64,000 nucleotides of DNA. Source: Erythrobacteraceae bacterium. Lineage in GTDB: Bacteria > Pseudomonadota > Alphaproteobacteria > Sphingomonadales > Sphingomonadaceae. Under the pieces are notes generated by a model, which was given only the letters and a program-made list of their open reading frames with translations, searched no databases and was not told the origin of the DNA. The translations under genes and the position numbers were made by a program. The stretch covers positions 35,222 to 99,221 of the forward strand of contig CANJYE010000002.1 of NCBI GenBank assembly GCA_947479055.1, read 5' to 3'. Position 1 is the first letter of the stretch, and each line of letters opens with the position of its first letter. Positions 46,571-55,237 of this stretch are shown here, piece by piece.

Positions 46571-49282
46571 ATGGATCACGACTGGACCGGAGCACTCGAA
46601 CGCGCGCGTGGCTGCGCGCCATTCCTCGCCCTGGGGCTGGAGCGTCAGCCCGAACTCGCCCGCCTGCTGACCGAAGGGCGGGGCGAGGAGGCGCTTGGCT
46701 TTGCGCGTCTGGCCGGGCGGGACGCGCCTGATGTTGGCTCGGCCCTGCGGCGTGAACGGCTGGCCATGGCAACCGCGCTGGCGATCGGCGACCTGGCCGG
46801 AGGATTCCCGCTGGAACGGGTGACGGGCGAGTTGTCGGCGCTCGCCGATCGCTCGCTCGATGCCGCGATTGCCGAGGCGATTCGCGCCCGCGCGCCCGAT
46901 GCCGAACCGGCTGGTTTTGTCGCCCTTGCGCTGGGCAAGCAGGGAGCGGGCGAATTGAACTACAGTTCCGATATCGATCCGATCCTGCTCTACGATCCGG
47001 CCACCCTGCCCAGGCGCGAGCGGGACGATCCGGGCGAGGCGGCCCAGCGGGTTGCGCGACGGCTGGTCGAACTGCTGACCCATCACACCGGCGAAGGCTA
47101 TGTATTCCGGGTCGATCTGCGGCTGCGCCCTGCCTCTGAAATCAGTCCGTTGGCGATTTCGCGCGATGCGGCGCTTAGCCATTATGAATCGAGCGCGCTG
47201 GCGTGGGAGCGCGCGGCCTTCATCCGTGCCCGTTCGGCGGCTGGCGATATCCGGCTGGGCGAGGAATTCCTCGCCGCAATCCGGCCGTTCGTCTGGCGCA
47301 AGAGCCTCGATTTCGGGGCGATTGCCGAGATCGCCCGGCTGATCCGTCGGATTCGCGACGATCACAGTGGCCCGCTCCGCCCCGGCCCGGGGTTCGACGT
47401 CAAGAAGGGCCGTGGCGGCATCCGCGAAATCGAATTCTTCGCTCAGACCCACCAGCTGATCTACGGCGGACGCAAGCCGGCACTGCGGCTGCGCGGCACG
47501 CGCGCGACGCTGGATGCGCTGGCGGCGGAAGGGCTGATCCCCGCCGGTGACGCGCATCTGCTGGGCGAAAGCTACGACCGGTTGCGGGTGATCGAACACC
47601 GCCTGCAGATGGTGGCCGACCAGCAGACCCATATCCTGCCGGTCAAGCCTGAGGCGCTCGACAATGTCGCCCGGCTCGATGGCTTGCCGGACGGTGCCGC
47701 GCTGGTGGCGGAACTGGCGGCGATCACCGAACAGGTCGGCAGCCGGTTCGACGCGCTGATCGAACAGACATCCGATGCGGCCGGCGGCGCAGGAGGCGAG
47801 CCCGCCCCAAGGTCGGTGGCTGAACAACTGGAAGGCACCGGTTTCTCCGATCCGCAGGCCGTGGCGCGGCGGGTGGAGGGCTGGCGCGACGGGCAGGTGC
47901 GGGCGCTGCGAAGCGAAGCGGCGCTGGCGGCCTTCGAGGTGATTCGCGGGCCGTTGCTCCATGCGCTGGCGGCGGCCCCCGATCCGGACCGGGCGCTGGC
48001 CCGCTGGGAGGCCTTTCTGGTTAATATATCATCCGGCATTAACCTGTTCCGCCTGTTGGAGGCGCGCCCGGGCCTGCTGGTCCAATTGGTGCGCATCCTC
48101 GCCCTCGCCCCGCCGCTGGCGGATGAATTGTCGCGCCGGGCCGATCTGCTCGATGCGCTGATCGATGCCAGCGCGCTCGATCTGCCGGGCGATGTCGCGG
48201 CGCTGGCGGCGCGGATGTCGGGCAATGAGGATGGCGATGATTACCAGGCCCGGCTCGACCGCATCCGCCGGGTGGTTGGTGAAACCCGCTTTGCGCTCGG
48301 CGTCCAGCTGATCGAGGCGGCGCATGATCCGCTCGACATTGCCGCCGCGCTCTCGCGCACGGCCGAAGCGGCGCTGGCGGTGGCGGCCGATGCCGCTGCC
48401 GAGGAATTCGCCCGCGTCCATGGCCGAATCGCGGATGGCGAGCTGCTGGTGCTGGGACTCGGGCGGCTGGGTGGAGGCTCGCTGACCCATGCGTCAGATC
48501 TTGACCTGATCTATCTCTTTTCCGGGGGCGAAGGCACTGAATCCGATGGCAAGCGCCCGCTTGGCATCACGCTCTATTTCAACCGGCTGGCCCAGCGGGT
48601 GACCGGGGCGCTGAGCGTGCCGACCGCCGAGGGCGCGCTCTACGAGGTCGATACCCGGCTCAGGCCGCAAGGCGCGCAGGGGCCACTGGCGGTGAGCGTC
48701 GATGCGTTTGCGCGCTACCAGCGCGAAAGTGCCTGGACCTGGGAGCACATGGCACTGATCCGCGCTCGCCCGCTCTATGGGCCGCAGCATCTGCGCGATC
48801 AGTTGCAGGCGATCATCGACGCAGTCCTGACCCGCCCGCGCGATCCGGCGGTGCTGAAAGCGGATGTGCTGACGATGCGGGCCGACATGGCCGCACACAA
48901 ACCAAGCAAAGGTGCGCTGGACGCCAAGCTGGCGCGCGGCGGGCTGGTTGATCTCGAATTTCTCCTCCACTATCTCCAATTGCGCGAGGGCAAGGGTCTG
49001 ACCCCCGGGCTGGGCACGGCGGTTGCGCGACTGGTGGAAGCAGGGCTTCTGCCCGAGACGCTGATCGAAGCGCATGCGCTGCTGGCCCGGCTTCTGGTCG
49101 CCTCGCGGCTGCTGGCACCCGATGCCGCGCTGCCGCCACCCGCCGCACAGGCCATTCTTGCCCGGACCTGCGGGCAGCCGGACATGGCGGCGCTGCTGCA
49201 AGCCTTCCACCAGGCGCGGCAAAGCGTCGCCGCCGCCTGGACTGCCACATTCGACCTGGAACTGGAGACCGATGATGACTGA
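46571..49282 (+). CDS. glnE: Bifunctional glutamine synthetase adenylyltransferase/deadenylase
   Basis: A 903-residue GlnE with two nucleotidyltransferase domains: the N-terminal deadenylase site LGKQGAGELNYSSDIDPILLYD and the C-terminal adenylylase site LGRLGGGSLTHASDLDLIYLF. It controls glutamine synthetase activity by reversible adenylylation in response to nitrogen status. The frame is open from 46535, but ATG 46571 fits the family. The bcp gene begins inside its last codons, so the two are coupled. Confidence 0.96.
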   Translation: MDHDWTGALERARGCAPFLALGLERQPELARLLTEGRGEEALGFARLAGRDAPDVGSALRRERLAMATALAIGDLAGGFPLERVTGELSALADRSLDAAIAEAIRARAPDAEPAGFVALALGKQGAGELNYSSDIDPILLYDPATLPRRERDDPGEAAQRVARRLVELLTHHTGEGYVFRVDLRLRPASEISPLAISRDAALSHYESSALAWERAAFIRARSAAGDIRLGEEFLAAIRPFVWRKSLDFGAIAEIARLIRRIRDDHSGPLRPGPGFDVKKGRGGIREIEFFAQTHQLIYGGRKPALRLRGTRATLDALAAEGLIPAGDAHLLGESYDRLRVIEHRLQMVADQQTHILPVKPEALDNVARLDGLPDGAALVAELAAITEQVGSRFDALIEQTSDAAGGAGGEPAPRSVAEQLEGTGFSDPQAVARRVEGWRDGQVRALRSEAALAAFEVIRGPLLHALAAAPDPDRALARWEAFLVNISSGINLFRLLEARPGLLVQLVRILALAPPLADELSRRADLLDALIDASALDLPGDVAALAARMSGNEDGDDYQARLDRIRRVVGETRFALGVQLIEAAHDPLDIAAALSRTAEAALAVAADAAAEEFARVHGRIADGELLVLGLGRLGGGSLTHASDLDLIYLFSGGEGTESDGKRPLGITLYFNRLAQRVTGALSVPTAEGALYEVDTRLRPQGAQGPLAVSVDAFARYQRESAWTWEHMALIRARPLYGPQHLRDQLQAIIDAVLTRPRDPAVLKADVLTMRADMAAHKPSKGALDAKLARGGLVDLEFLLHYLQLREGKGLTPGLGTAVARLVEAGLLPETLIEAHALLARLLVASRLLAPDAALPPPAAQAILARTCGQPDMAALLQAFHQARQSVAAAWTATFDLELETDDD

Positions 49283-49748
49283 TCGCCCCGACGCTGGAGA
49301 CCCGTTTCCCGCTATCGCACTGGAAAAGCCGGAAGGCGGAACCACCAGTATCGCCGAATTCGGCGGAAAACCAGTGGTGCTGTTCTTCTACCCCAAGGAC
49401 AACACGCCCGGCTGCACCACGGTGGCGAGGGATTTCACCGCGCTGGCAGGCGAGTTCGCCAGCGCCGGGGTCGCGCTGCTCGGTGTCAGCAAGGATCCGC
49501 CCAAATCGCACCAGAACTTCATCCGCAAGCAGGAACTGGTCACCCCGCTCGCCAGCGACGCGGCGAGCGACGGGCTGGCCGACGCGCTGGGCATCTGGGT
49601 GGAAAAGAGCATGTATGGCCGGACCTACATGGGGATGGAGCGGACGACCTACCTGGTCGATGGCGCCGGGCGGATCGCGCGGGTCTGGCGCAAGGTCAAG
49701 GTCAAGGGCCACGCCGCCGAGGTGCTGGAGGCGGCAAGGGCGCTGTGA
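49275..49748 (+). CDS. bcp: Thioredoxin-dependent peroxiredoxin (BCP/PrxQ type)
   Basis: A 157-residue peroxiredoxin with VVLFFYPKDNTPGCTTVARDF, where the peroxidatic Cys sits in PGCTT; the second Cys of typical PrxQ is absent, making it a 1-Cys-like variant. It reduces H2O2 and lipid hydroperoxides. GGAG at 49264-49267 favours ATG 49275 (ATG 49272 is adjacent). It overlaps glnE by 8 bp and the DUF455 gene by GTGA. Confidence 0.92.
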   Translation: MTDRPDAGDPFPAIALEKPEGGTTSIAEFGGKPVVLFFYPKDNTPGCTTVARDFTALAGEFASAGVALLGVSKDPPKSHQNFIRKQELVTPLASDAASDGLADALGIWVEKSMYGRTYMGMERTTYLVDGAGRIARVWRKVKVKGHAAEVLEAARAL

Positions 49749-50536
49749 CCGGCTCCGTTGCCGCCGCCATCCGGGCTGCGCTGCTCACGGCCGATCCCAT
49801 GGCCAAGGCGATGGCGACCAGGGCGGTCGCGCGCGACTGGCGGGCCGGGCGGCTGGATTTCCGCTTCGATCTCGCCATGCCCGACCGCCCGGCCCGGCCG
49901 GAAGCGCCGGAACTGCTGGCGCCGAACCGCATGCCCAAGCGCGGGCGCGGCGGATCGGACCGGGCGCGAATCGCGCTGTGGCATGCACTGGCCCATATCG
50001 AATTCGTGGCGATCGACCTTGCGCTCGACATGGCCGGACGATTCGGTGGGCAGATGGGCGAGTGCTTCGTCCGTGATTTCCTCGATGTCGCCGCTGACGA
50101 GTCGATGCATTTCGCCTTGCTGGCCCGCAAGCTGCGCACGCTGGGCAGCCATTATGGCGCGCTGCCTGCCCATGATGGCTTGTGGGAAGCGGCGCATGAG
50201 ACCCGCCACGATGTCGCCGCGCGGCTGGCGATCGTGCCGATGGTGCTGGAAGCGCGCGGGCTCGACGTGACCCCGGCCACGCTGGAACGGATCCGGGCGC
50301 AGGGCGACGCTGGCGGTGTGCGGATTCTGACGCGAATCCTTGACGATGAAATTCGCCATGTCCGCGTGGGCACCCATCATTTTGTCACATTGTGCCGCCA
50401 CAGCTCGAAAAGCCCGGAAATCGAGTGGCAGCGCCTTGTCGCGCGCCACTTCCGGGGGGCTGTTAAGCCGCCGTTCAACGACTCGGCGCGTCTCGCTGCC
50501 GGTTTGTCGCGAGAGTTCTACGCAGCCATTGCCTGA
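49745..50536 (+). CDS. DUF455 family ferritin-like protein
   Basis: A 263-residue protein of the DUF455 family with a ferritin-like helical bundle: ALAHIEFVAIDLALDM, DFLDVAADESMHFALLA and ILDDEIRHVRVGTHHF supply Glu/His metal ligands (ExxH pattern). Probably a di-iron oxidase, by family resemblance to MiaE-like enzymes. Start GTG 49745 overlaps the bcp stop. Role unknown. Confidence 0.88.
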   Translation: MTGSVAAAIRAALLTADPMAKAMATRAVARDWRAGRLDFRFDLAMPDRPARPEAPELLAPNRMPKRGRGGSDRARIALWHALAHIEFVAIDLALDMAGRFGGQMGECFVRDFLDVAADESMHFALLARKLRTLGSHYGALPAHDGLWEAAHETRHDVAARLAIVPMVLEARGLDVTPATLERIRAQGDAGGVRILTRILDDEIRHVRVGTHHFVTLCRHSSKSPEIEWQRLVARHFRGAVKPPFNDSARLAAGLSREFYAAIA

Positions 50537-50611
50537 TCAGCATTTGCCGATGATAAGCAAACTCACGAGACGGCGGGGGGGTCCGTAAGTCTCCAAAAAT
50601 GGCGAAATCTC

Positions 50612-51397
50612 ATGGAAAGTGTTTCTTTCCGCGCGGTTTCTTTGAGTTTGGGCGCCACTTCCGGGGCTCACGGCAAGGATGGTACGGTCTTGAAATTCTT
50701 CCTGCTCAATACCCGGATCGGTTCCGCGATGGTAGCCGCAGCTGCCGCTGTCGCCGCGATGTGCGCCACTCCTGCCCTTGCTGAAGAGCTTGACCAGTCG
50801 GCCGTTGAGCAGGCGGATGGCGGCCCGTCCTCTTCTTTCACTTCACCGCTTGGCCAAGGCGATGCCCAGTTCCACCAGCTCTTTTCCGGCTGGGAAAAGC
50901 TCGATGGCGCAGCCGGCGCGGTGGCCGAAGCCGTCGTCCGGGTCGCCGTTCCCTCGCGCATGCCGCTGGAAGGCGCGCGCCTGAGCAGCGATTTCGGCAT
51001 GCGGATGCACCCGGTTCTCGGTGGTCGTCGCCAGCACAAGGGCGTTGACCTCGCCAGCCCGATCGGCACGCCGGTCTATGCCACCGCCGATGGCTTTGTC
51101 GGCAAGGCCGAATGGTTCAGCAGCTACGGCAATTATGTCCAGATCGAACATGGCGGCGCACTCGAAACCCGCTACGGCCATCTTTCCCGCATCGCGACCG
51201 TCCAGGGTGCCCGCGTCCGCAAGGGCGACCTGATCGGCTACGTTGGCTCGACCGGCCGCTCGACCGGCCCGCACCTCCACTATGAAGTGCGCGTCGCCGG
51301 TGAAGCGGTCAATCCGATCCCCTACATGGTCGAAACAACCGCCCAGCACGCCTTCGCGCTGGCTCGCGGCGAAGGCGGCAGGCGCGGGGCGGAGTAA
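50612..51397 (+). CDS. M23 family metallopeptidase
   Basis: A 261-residue peptidase with an N-terminal hydrophobic signal/anchor (residues 37-56, AMVAAAAAVAAMCATPALA) and a LytM domain: HKGVDLASPIG (His142, Asp146) and GPHLHYEV (His221, His223) are the zinc and catalytic residues. It should cleave peptidoglycan cross-links in the periplasm. It is transcribed alone and ends at a strong intrinsic terminator. Start could be further downstream than ATG 50612. Confidence 0.9.
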   Translation: MESVSFRAVSLSLGATSGAHGKDGTVLKFFLLNTRIGSAMVAAAAAVAAMCATPALAEELDQSAVEQADGGPSSSFTSPLGQGDAQFHQLFSGWEKLDGAAGAVAEAVVRVAVPSRMPLEGARLSSDFGMRMHPVLGGRRQHKGVDLASPIGTPVYATADGFVGKAEWFSSYGNYVQIEHGGALETRYGHLSRIATVQGARVRKGDLIGYVGSTGRSTGPHLHYEVRVAGEAVNPIPYMVETTAQHAFALARGEGGRRGAE

Positions 51398-51437
51398 CGC
51401 TCCTCCGCTTGCGGTCGGCATGAGAGGATGAAAGTCT

Positions 51438-51461
51438 GGGCGCTTCGGCGCCCTTTTTTTT
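51438..51461 (+). terminator. Intrinsic terminator of the M23 peptidase gene
   Basis: Perfect 6-bp stem GGGCGC/GCGCCC with a UUCG tetraloop, followed by eight T residues (51454-51461). It lies 40 bp after the stop codon on the plus strand. Confidence 0.95.
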
Positions 51462-51499
51462 CCTCCCTCGCGCGTAGTGGTACGGACTATCGGAAATGC

Positions 51500-51790
51500 T
51501 CAGCGCTGAGGCGGTGCGCAAATTTCAATACGGATTGAGTCGGGAATATTAGACCAAATCGTCTGAGATGTCAGATGTAAGGCTTTGCCGTACTCCTCTG
51601 TCGCCGCCGCTGTGATTTGCCTAAACCAATCGGCATAGGTCCATTCTCTCGGCTTAGGTCCAAACAGCCGACGTCGCTGAGGGTCCCAATTGACTTCCAT
51701 CGCAGCGCGCCGAATATATTCAAATGTTTGCGATGTCGGGCGGACATAAAGGCCGCCTGCGTCGCTAATCCCGATCTCGGCGATAGTACT
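51500..51790 (-). pseudogene. Degraded gene remnant
   Basis: A minus-strand frame encodes a plausible protein end, starting at ATG 51700 (66 residues, MEVNWDPQRRRLFG...). The same frame continues upstream without a start codon for about 28 residues (EIGISDAGGLYVRPTSQTFE is readable), then meets a stop near 51790. That coding-like stretch lacking a start suggests a gene that has lost its 5' part or been frameshifted. GC is lower than the neighbours. No family was recognised. Confidence 0.4.
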
Positions 51791-51840
51791 TCACGCATAT
51801 CGCGGTGCCTCTGTAAACGAGGGAGCGGGGGCAGTGCGAC

Positions 51841-52737
51841 CTACCGCGCCAGCAACCGCTCAGCGATCGCGCGGATTTCCGCGCCCATGTCTTCGCGCTC
51901 CAGCGCCAGTGCCAGGGTCGCCTCGACGAAGCCGGTCTTGCTGCCGCAGTCGAAGCGGCGGCCATTGAAAGTCACCGCGTGGAACGGCTGGGTGCCGATC
52001 ATCCTGGCCATTGCGTCGGTCAGCTGGATTTCGCCGCCTGCGCCTTTTTCCTGGGTTTCAAGCGTGCGCATCACTTCGGGCTGGAGGATATAGCGCCCGG
52101 AAATGATCTTGTTGGACGGGGCCAGCGCCATCGGCGGCTTTTCGACCAGTCCGTTGACTACGGTCATCACGCCATGGGTGGCGCCCGGATCGATCACGCC
52201 ATAGCTCGACACTTCCTCGCGCGGGACTTCCAGAACGGAGATGAGATTACCGCCAACCTCGTCATAGGCTTCCACCATCTGCTTCATGCAGCCACCGGTG
52301 TCCGCGTTATGTCCCACCATCAACTCGTCCGGCAGCAGGATGGCGAAAGGCTCGTCCCCCACGATCGCGCGGGCGCACCAGATGGCGTGGCCCAGCCCCA
52401 GCGGCACCTGCTGGCGCACGGTCATGAGATTGCCGGGGATGAAGCGGGTGGCGTCGAGCACCGACAGATCCTTGCCGCGTGCCTCCATCGTGCTTTCGAG
52501 CTCGTAGGCGATGTCGAAATTCTCGACCAGCGCGGTCTTGCCGCGGCCGGTGACGAAGATCATCTGTTCGATTCCGGCCTCGCGCGCCTCGTCGATCGCA
52601 TACTGGATCAGCGGCCGGTCAACGATCGGCAGCAGTTCCTTGGGAACGACCTTGGTGGCGGGGAGGAAGCGGGTGCCCAGTCCCGCGACGGGGAACACGG
52701 CCTTGCGGATCGGCTTGCGCTGCGTGGTGTTGCTCAT
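51841..52737 (-). CDS. galU: UTP--glucose-1-phosphate uridylyltransferase
   Basis: A 298-residue nucleotidyltransferase: KAVFPVAGLGTRFLPATK is the nucleotide-binding loop, followed by PLIQYAIDEAREAG and PFAILLPDEL. It makes UDP-glucose for cell-envelope and exopolysaccharide synthesis. ATG 52737 matches family starts. It is divergent from murA with a 123-bp intergenic space. Confidence 0.96.
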   Translation of the reverse strand: MSNTTQRKPIRKAVFPVAGLGTRFLPATKVVPKELLPIVDRPLIQYAIDEAREAGIEQMIFVTGRGKTALVENFDIAYELESTMEARGKDLSVLDATRFIPGNLMTVRQQVPLGLGHAIWCARAIVGDEPFAILLPDELMVGHNADTGGCMKQMVEAYDEVGGNLISVLEVPREEVSSYGVIDPGATHGVMTVVNGLVEKPPMALAPSNKIISGRYILQPEVMRTLETQEKGAGGEIQLTDAMARMIGTQPFHAVTFNGRRFDCGSKTGFVEATLALALEREDMGAEIRAIAERLLAR

Positions 52738-52860
52738 GATGCTTTCTCGCTAACGACTGTTGCAGTCTTGTTAAAGACTTCTTTGTGACGGCTGCGAGGT
52801 GCCGCGCTGTGCATAGCACTGCGCGCTGCTTGCCGCCGGGCCAATTCCCGCTAAACCGCC

Positions 52861-54147
52861 ATGATGGACAAGATCATCATCGAAGGCGGCAAGCGCCTTT
52901 CCGGCACCATTCCCGTATCCGGGGCCAAGAATGCCGCGCTCACCCTGCTGCCCTGCGCGCTGCTGACGGACGAGCCGATGACGCTGCGCAACCTGCCGCG
53001 GCTGGCCGATATCGACGGGTTCCAGCACCTGATGAACCAGTTCGGCATCTCCACCAGCATTGCCGGTGCGCGGCCGGAAGATTTCGGCCGGGTGATGACG
53101 CTGCAGGCCACCCGCCTCACCTCCACCGTCGCGCCCTATGATCTGGTGCGCAAGATGCGCGCCTCGATCCTGGTGCTTGGCCCGATGCTGGCCCGTGCGG
53201 GCGAAGCGACCGTTTCGCTGCCGGGTGGCTGCGCCATCGGCAACCGGCCGATCGACCTGCATCTGAAAGCGCTGGAGGCGTTCGGCGCGCATATCGAGCT
53301 GGCGGCGGGCTATGTCCGGGCGATTGCTCCCGATGGCGGCTTGCCGGGCGGGCGCTACAGCTTCCCGGTGGTGTCGGTCGGCGCGACCGAGAATGCGCTG
53401 ATGGCCGCCGTGCTGGCGCGCGGGAAGAGCACGCTGCACAACGCCGCGCGCGAGCCGGAAATCGTCGACCTGTGCAATCTGCTGGTGGCGATGGGCGCGC
53501 AGATCGAAGGGATCGGCAGCTCCGACATCACCATCCACGGGGTCGAGCGGCTGCACGGCGCGACCTACATGGTCATGCCAGACCGGATCGAAGCCGGCAG
53601 CTATGCCTGCGCGGCGGCGATCACCGGCGGCGAGGTGACGCTGGCCGGCGCGCGGATCGAGGATATGGACGCCACCGTGCAGGCGCTGCGCGATGCCAAT
53701 GTTCATGTCGAGCCGGTGAAGGGCGGAATCCATGTCGCTGCCGATGGCCCGCTGCGCCCGGTCACTCTCTCCACCGCCCCCTATCCCGGCTTCGCCACCG
53801 ACATGCAGGCCCAGCTGATGGCGATGCTGTGTCTGGCCAGAGGTTCCAGCGTGCTGACCGAAACGATCTTCGAGAACCGCTACATGCATGTGCCCGAACT
53901 CAACCGGATGGGCGCGCATATCGAGACCAAGGGCCGCACCGCCATCGTCCACGGAGTGGAGAAGCTGACCGGCGCGGAAGTGATGGCGACCGACCTGCGC
54001 GCCTCGATGAGCCTCGTCATCGCCGGGCTGGCGGCGGAAGGCCAGACCCAGGTCCACCGGCTCTACCACCTCGATCGCGGCTACGAACGGCTGGAAGAAA
54101 AGCTCGCCCTGCTCGGCGCGAATATCGAGCGGGTCGGGGGGGATTGA
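52861..54147 (+). CDS. murA: UDP-N-acetylglucosamine 1-carboxyvinyltransferase
   Basis: A 428-residue EPT-fold enzyme, first committed step of peptidoglycan synthesis. [20 protein letters not shown] is near the N-terminus, and the fosfomycin-reactive Cys124 is in [14 protein letters not shown], so the enzyme should be fosfomycin-sensitive. The last ~45 bp are repeated almost exactly at 55062-55106, beyond the inserted gene that follows. Confidence 0.97.
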   Translation: MMDKIIIEGGKRLSGTIPVSGAKNAALTLLPCALLTDEPMTLRNLPRLADIDGFQHLMNQFGISTSIAGARPEDFGRVMTLQATRLTSTVAPYDLVRKMRASILVLGPMLARAGEATVSLPGGCAIGNRPIDLHLKALEAFGAHIELAAGYVRAIAPDGGLPGGRYSFPVVSVGATENALMAAVLARGKSTLHNAAREPEIVDLCNLLVAMGAQIEGIGSSDITIHGVERLHGATYMVMPDRIEAGSYACAAAITGGEVTLAGARIEDMDATVQALRDANVHVEPVKGGIHVAADGPLRPVTLSTAPYPGFATDMQAQLMAMLCLARGSSVLTETIFENRYMHVPELNRMGAHIETKGRTAIVHGVEKLTGAEVMATDLRASMSLVIAGLAAEGQTQVHRLYHLDRGYERLEEKLALLGANIERVGGD

Positions 54148-54148
54148 T
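54104..54148 (+). repeat. Direct repeat copy 1 (murA 3' end)
   Basis: 45 bp covering the last codons and stop of murA. It matches 55062-55106 at 43 of 45 positions with no gaps. The pair flanks the hypothetical gene between them. Confidence 0.9.
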
Positions 54149-55043
54149 GTTCAGGTTCTTGCGAATTGTTTTGGCGGCGCTGACTCTCTTTGCCAGCCAC
54201 TCCCCGGCTTTCGCAAATTACATCTACAATCCTGCGGATTTGCCGTCCGGTTTTGAATGCGATGAAGAGGATTCGCCAGAGAAGTGTGAACAAGACAGGC
54301 ATTTTCAAGCCTGGTGGGCGGTCTACAAAGAGAAATATGATATCTGGTATTTTCGTCTCCAGTACGATTTGGATATTTTCTTTGGAGGAAACCCGCGTCC
54401 GCTTGAAGAACCTGAGATGGGATCAGCCGATTTCGTATTAACTCCCAATATTGTAGATGCATTCTATTCGGTAGAGTTACGCCACTATGGTGGTGGGTGG
54501 GCCTTTGCCGTTCAAAAACTCTGCGATACGGACATGAAGCGTGTTCAACGTTGTCGAACCGTGCTGCGGATGATCAGTCCCAGACCCTCGAGCGAGATTT
54601 CTCCTGAAGATCGCCATACGGTGGATGCTCTGTATCCCACGAATCCGGAGGAAGTTGCCCGGGAGTTGTCGATAACTGCGAATTGGCGGGAGGCCGATCT
54701 TGGGCAGTGTGCGGGAGCGGTTGAGCACTTGCTCAGCTTTCCCGGGTACGGCGAGAAATTGTGGACAGCGCAGGATGTCAGAGACATTCGGGGCATACCA
54801 AAGACGCTTTCGAAAGACGCGGAGTCGGATGAAATCGTCATAACTGCAGACGGAGACGGAGTATTTTTGCGTGCGTCAGGCTCAGATGGCCGGATAGTCG
54901 TCTATAGCGAAGCAAACGGTGGCGAAGCTTATGATTGGGCGAAGGAAATGGCTGTCATTGTCGAGCCGTGTTTGAAGCCGAGCGCTGCGTTGCCACCTTG
55001 GCAGGCCATCTTGAACGCTGAGGCAAAGCGCGGAAGTCAATAA
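54147..55043 (+). CDS. Hypothetical secreted protein inserted behind murA
   Basis: A 298-residue protein with a clear signal peptide (IVLAALTLFASHSPAFA, cleavage near residue 23) and a Cys-containing mature region (FECDEEDSPEKCEQD, QKLCDTDMKRVQRCRT). No family was recognised. ATG 54147 shares a base with the murA stop. Codon use is markedly less GC-rich than murA and chrA, and the gene is bracketed by a duplication of the murA 3' end, so it was probably acquired as a cassette. Confidence 0.65.
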   Translation: MFRFLRIVLAALTLFASHSPAFANYIYNPADLPSGFECDEEDSPEKCEQDRHFQAWWAVYKEKYDIWYFRLQYDLDIFFGGNPRPLEEPEMGSADFVLTPNIVDAFYSVELRHYGGGWAFAVQKLCDTDMKRVQRCRTVLRMISPRPSSEISPEDRHTVDALYPTNPEEVARELSITANWREADLGQCAGAVEHLLSFPGYGEKLWTAQDVRDIRGIPKTLSKDAESDEIVITADGDGVFLRASGSDGRIVVYSEANGGEAYDWAKEMAVIVEPCLKPSAALPPWQAILNAEAKRGSQ

Positions 55044-55061
55044 CGCCGCGACTGAACAGAT

Positions 55062-55106
55062 TCGCCCTGCTCGGCGCCAATATCGAGCGGGTCGCGGGGG
55101 ATTGAT
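55062..55106 (+). repeat. Direct repeat copy 2 (duplicated murA 3' end)
   Basis: A 45-bp near-copy of the murA 3' end, including its TGA, located 19 bp after the inserted gene. It has no function in translation here. It marks the right border of the insertion (about 958 bp per repeat unit). Confidence 0.9.
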
Positions 55107-55130
55107 CAGAGCCCGGTCAGTCTGTTAGGT

Positions 55131-55237
55131 TCACGCCAACGGGGCAAGGCAACCTCCCGTCGCTCGACCGGGTTGAGGCGTTCCCGCCCAAGCGTTGCGG
55201 CACTTTCGAGGGGGCTTTCCCCCTCACGGGAACGCAT
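55131..55237 (+). promoter_or_regulatory. Structured 5' leader of chrA
   Basis: The ~100 bases before chrA can fold extensively. A 9-bp perfect helix GCGTTCCCG (55178-55186) / CGGGAACGC (55227-55235) ends 2 bases before the ATG. It encloses a 7-bp perfect hairpin GAGGGGG-CTTT-CCCCCTC (55208-55225). Upstream, ACGGG/CCCGT (55139-55143/55156-55160) and CTCGA/TTGAG hairpins are possible. The helix would hide the ribosome site. It recalls published chrB-type candidate RNAs found near chromate genes; this match is not tested. Confidence 0.45.

Noticed and set aside
53472..54146. Long upstream extension of the hypothetical gene behind murA
   Set aside because: It lies inside murA in another frame; the signal peptide at 54147 marks the true start.
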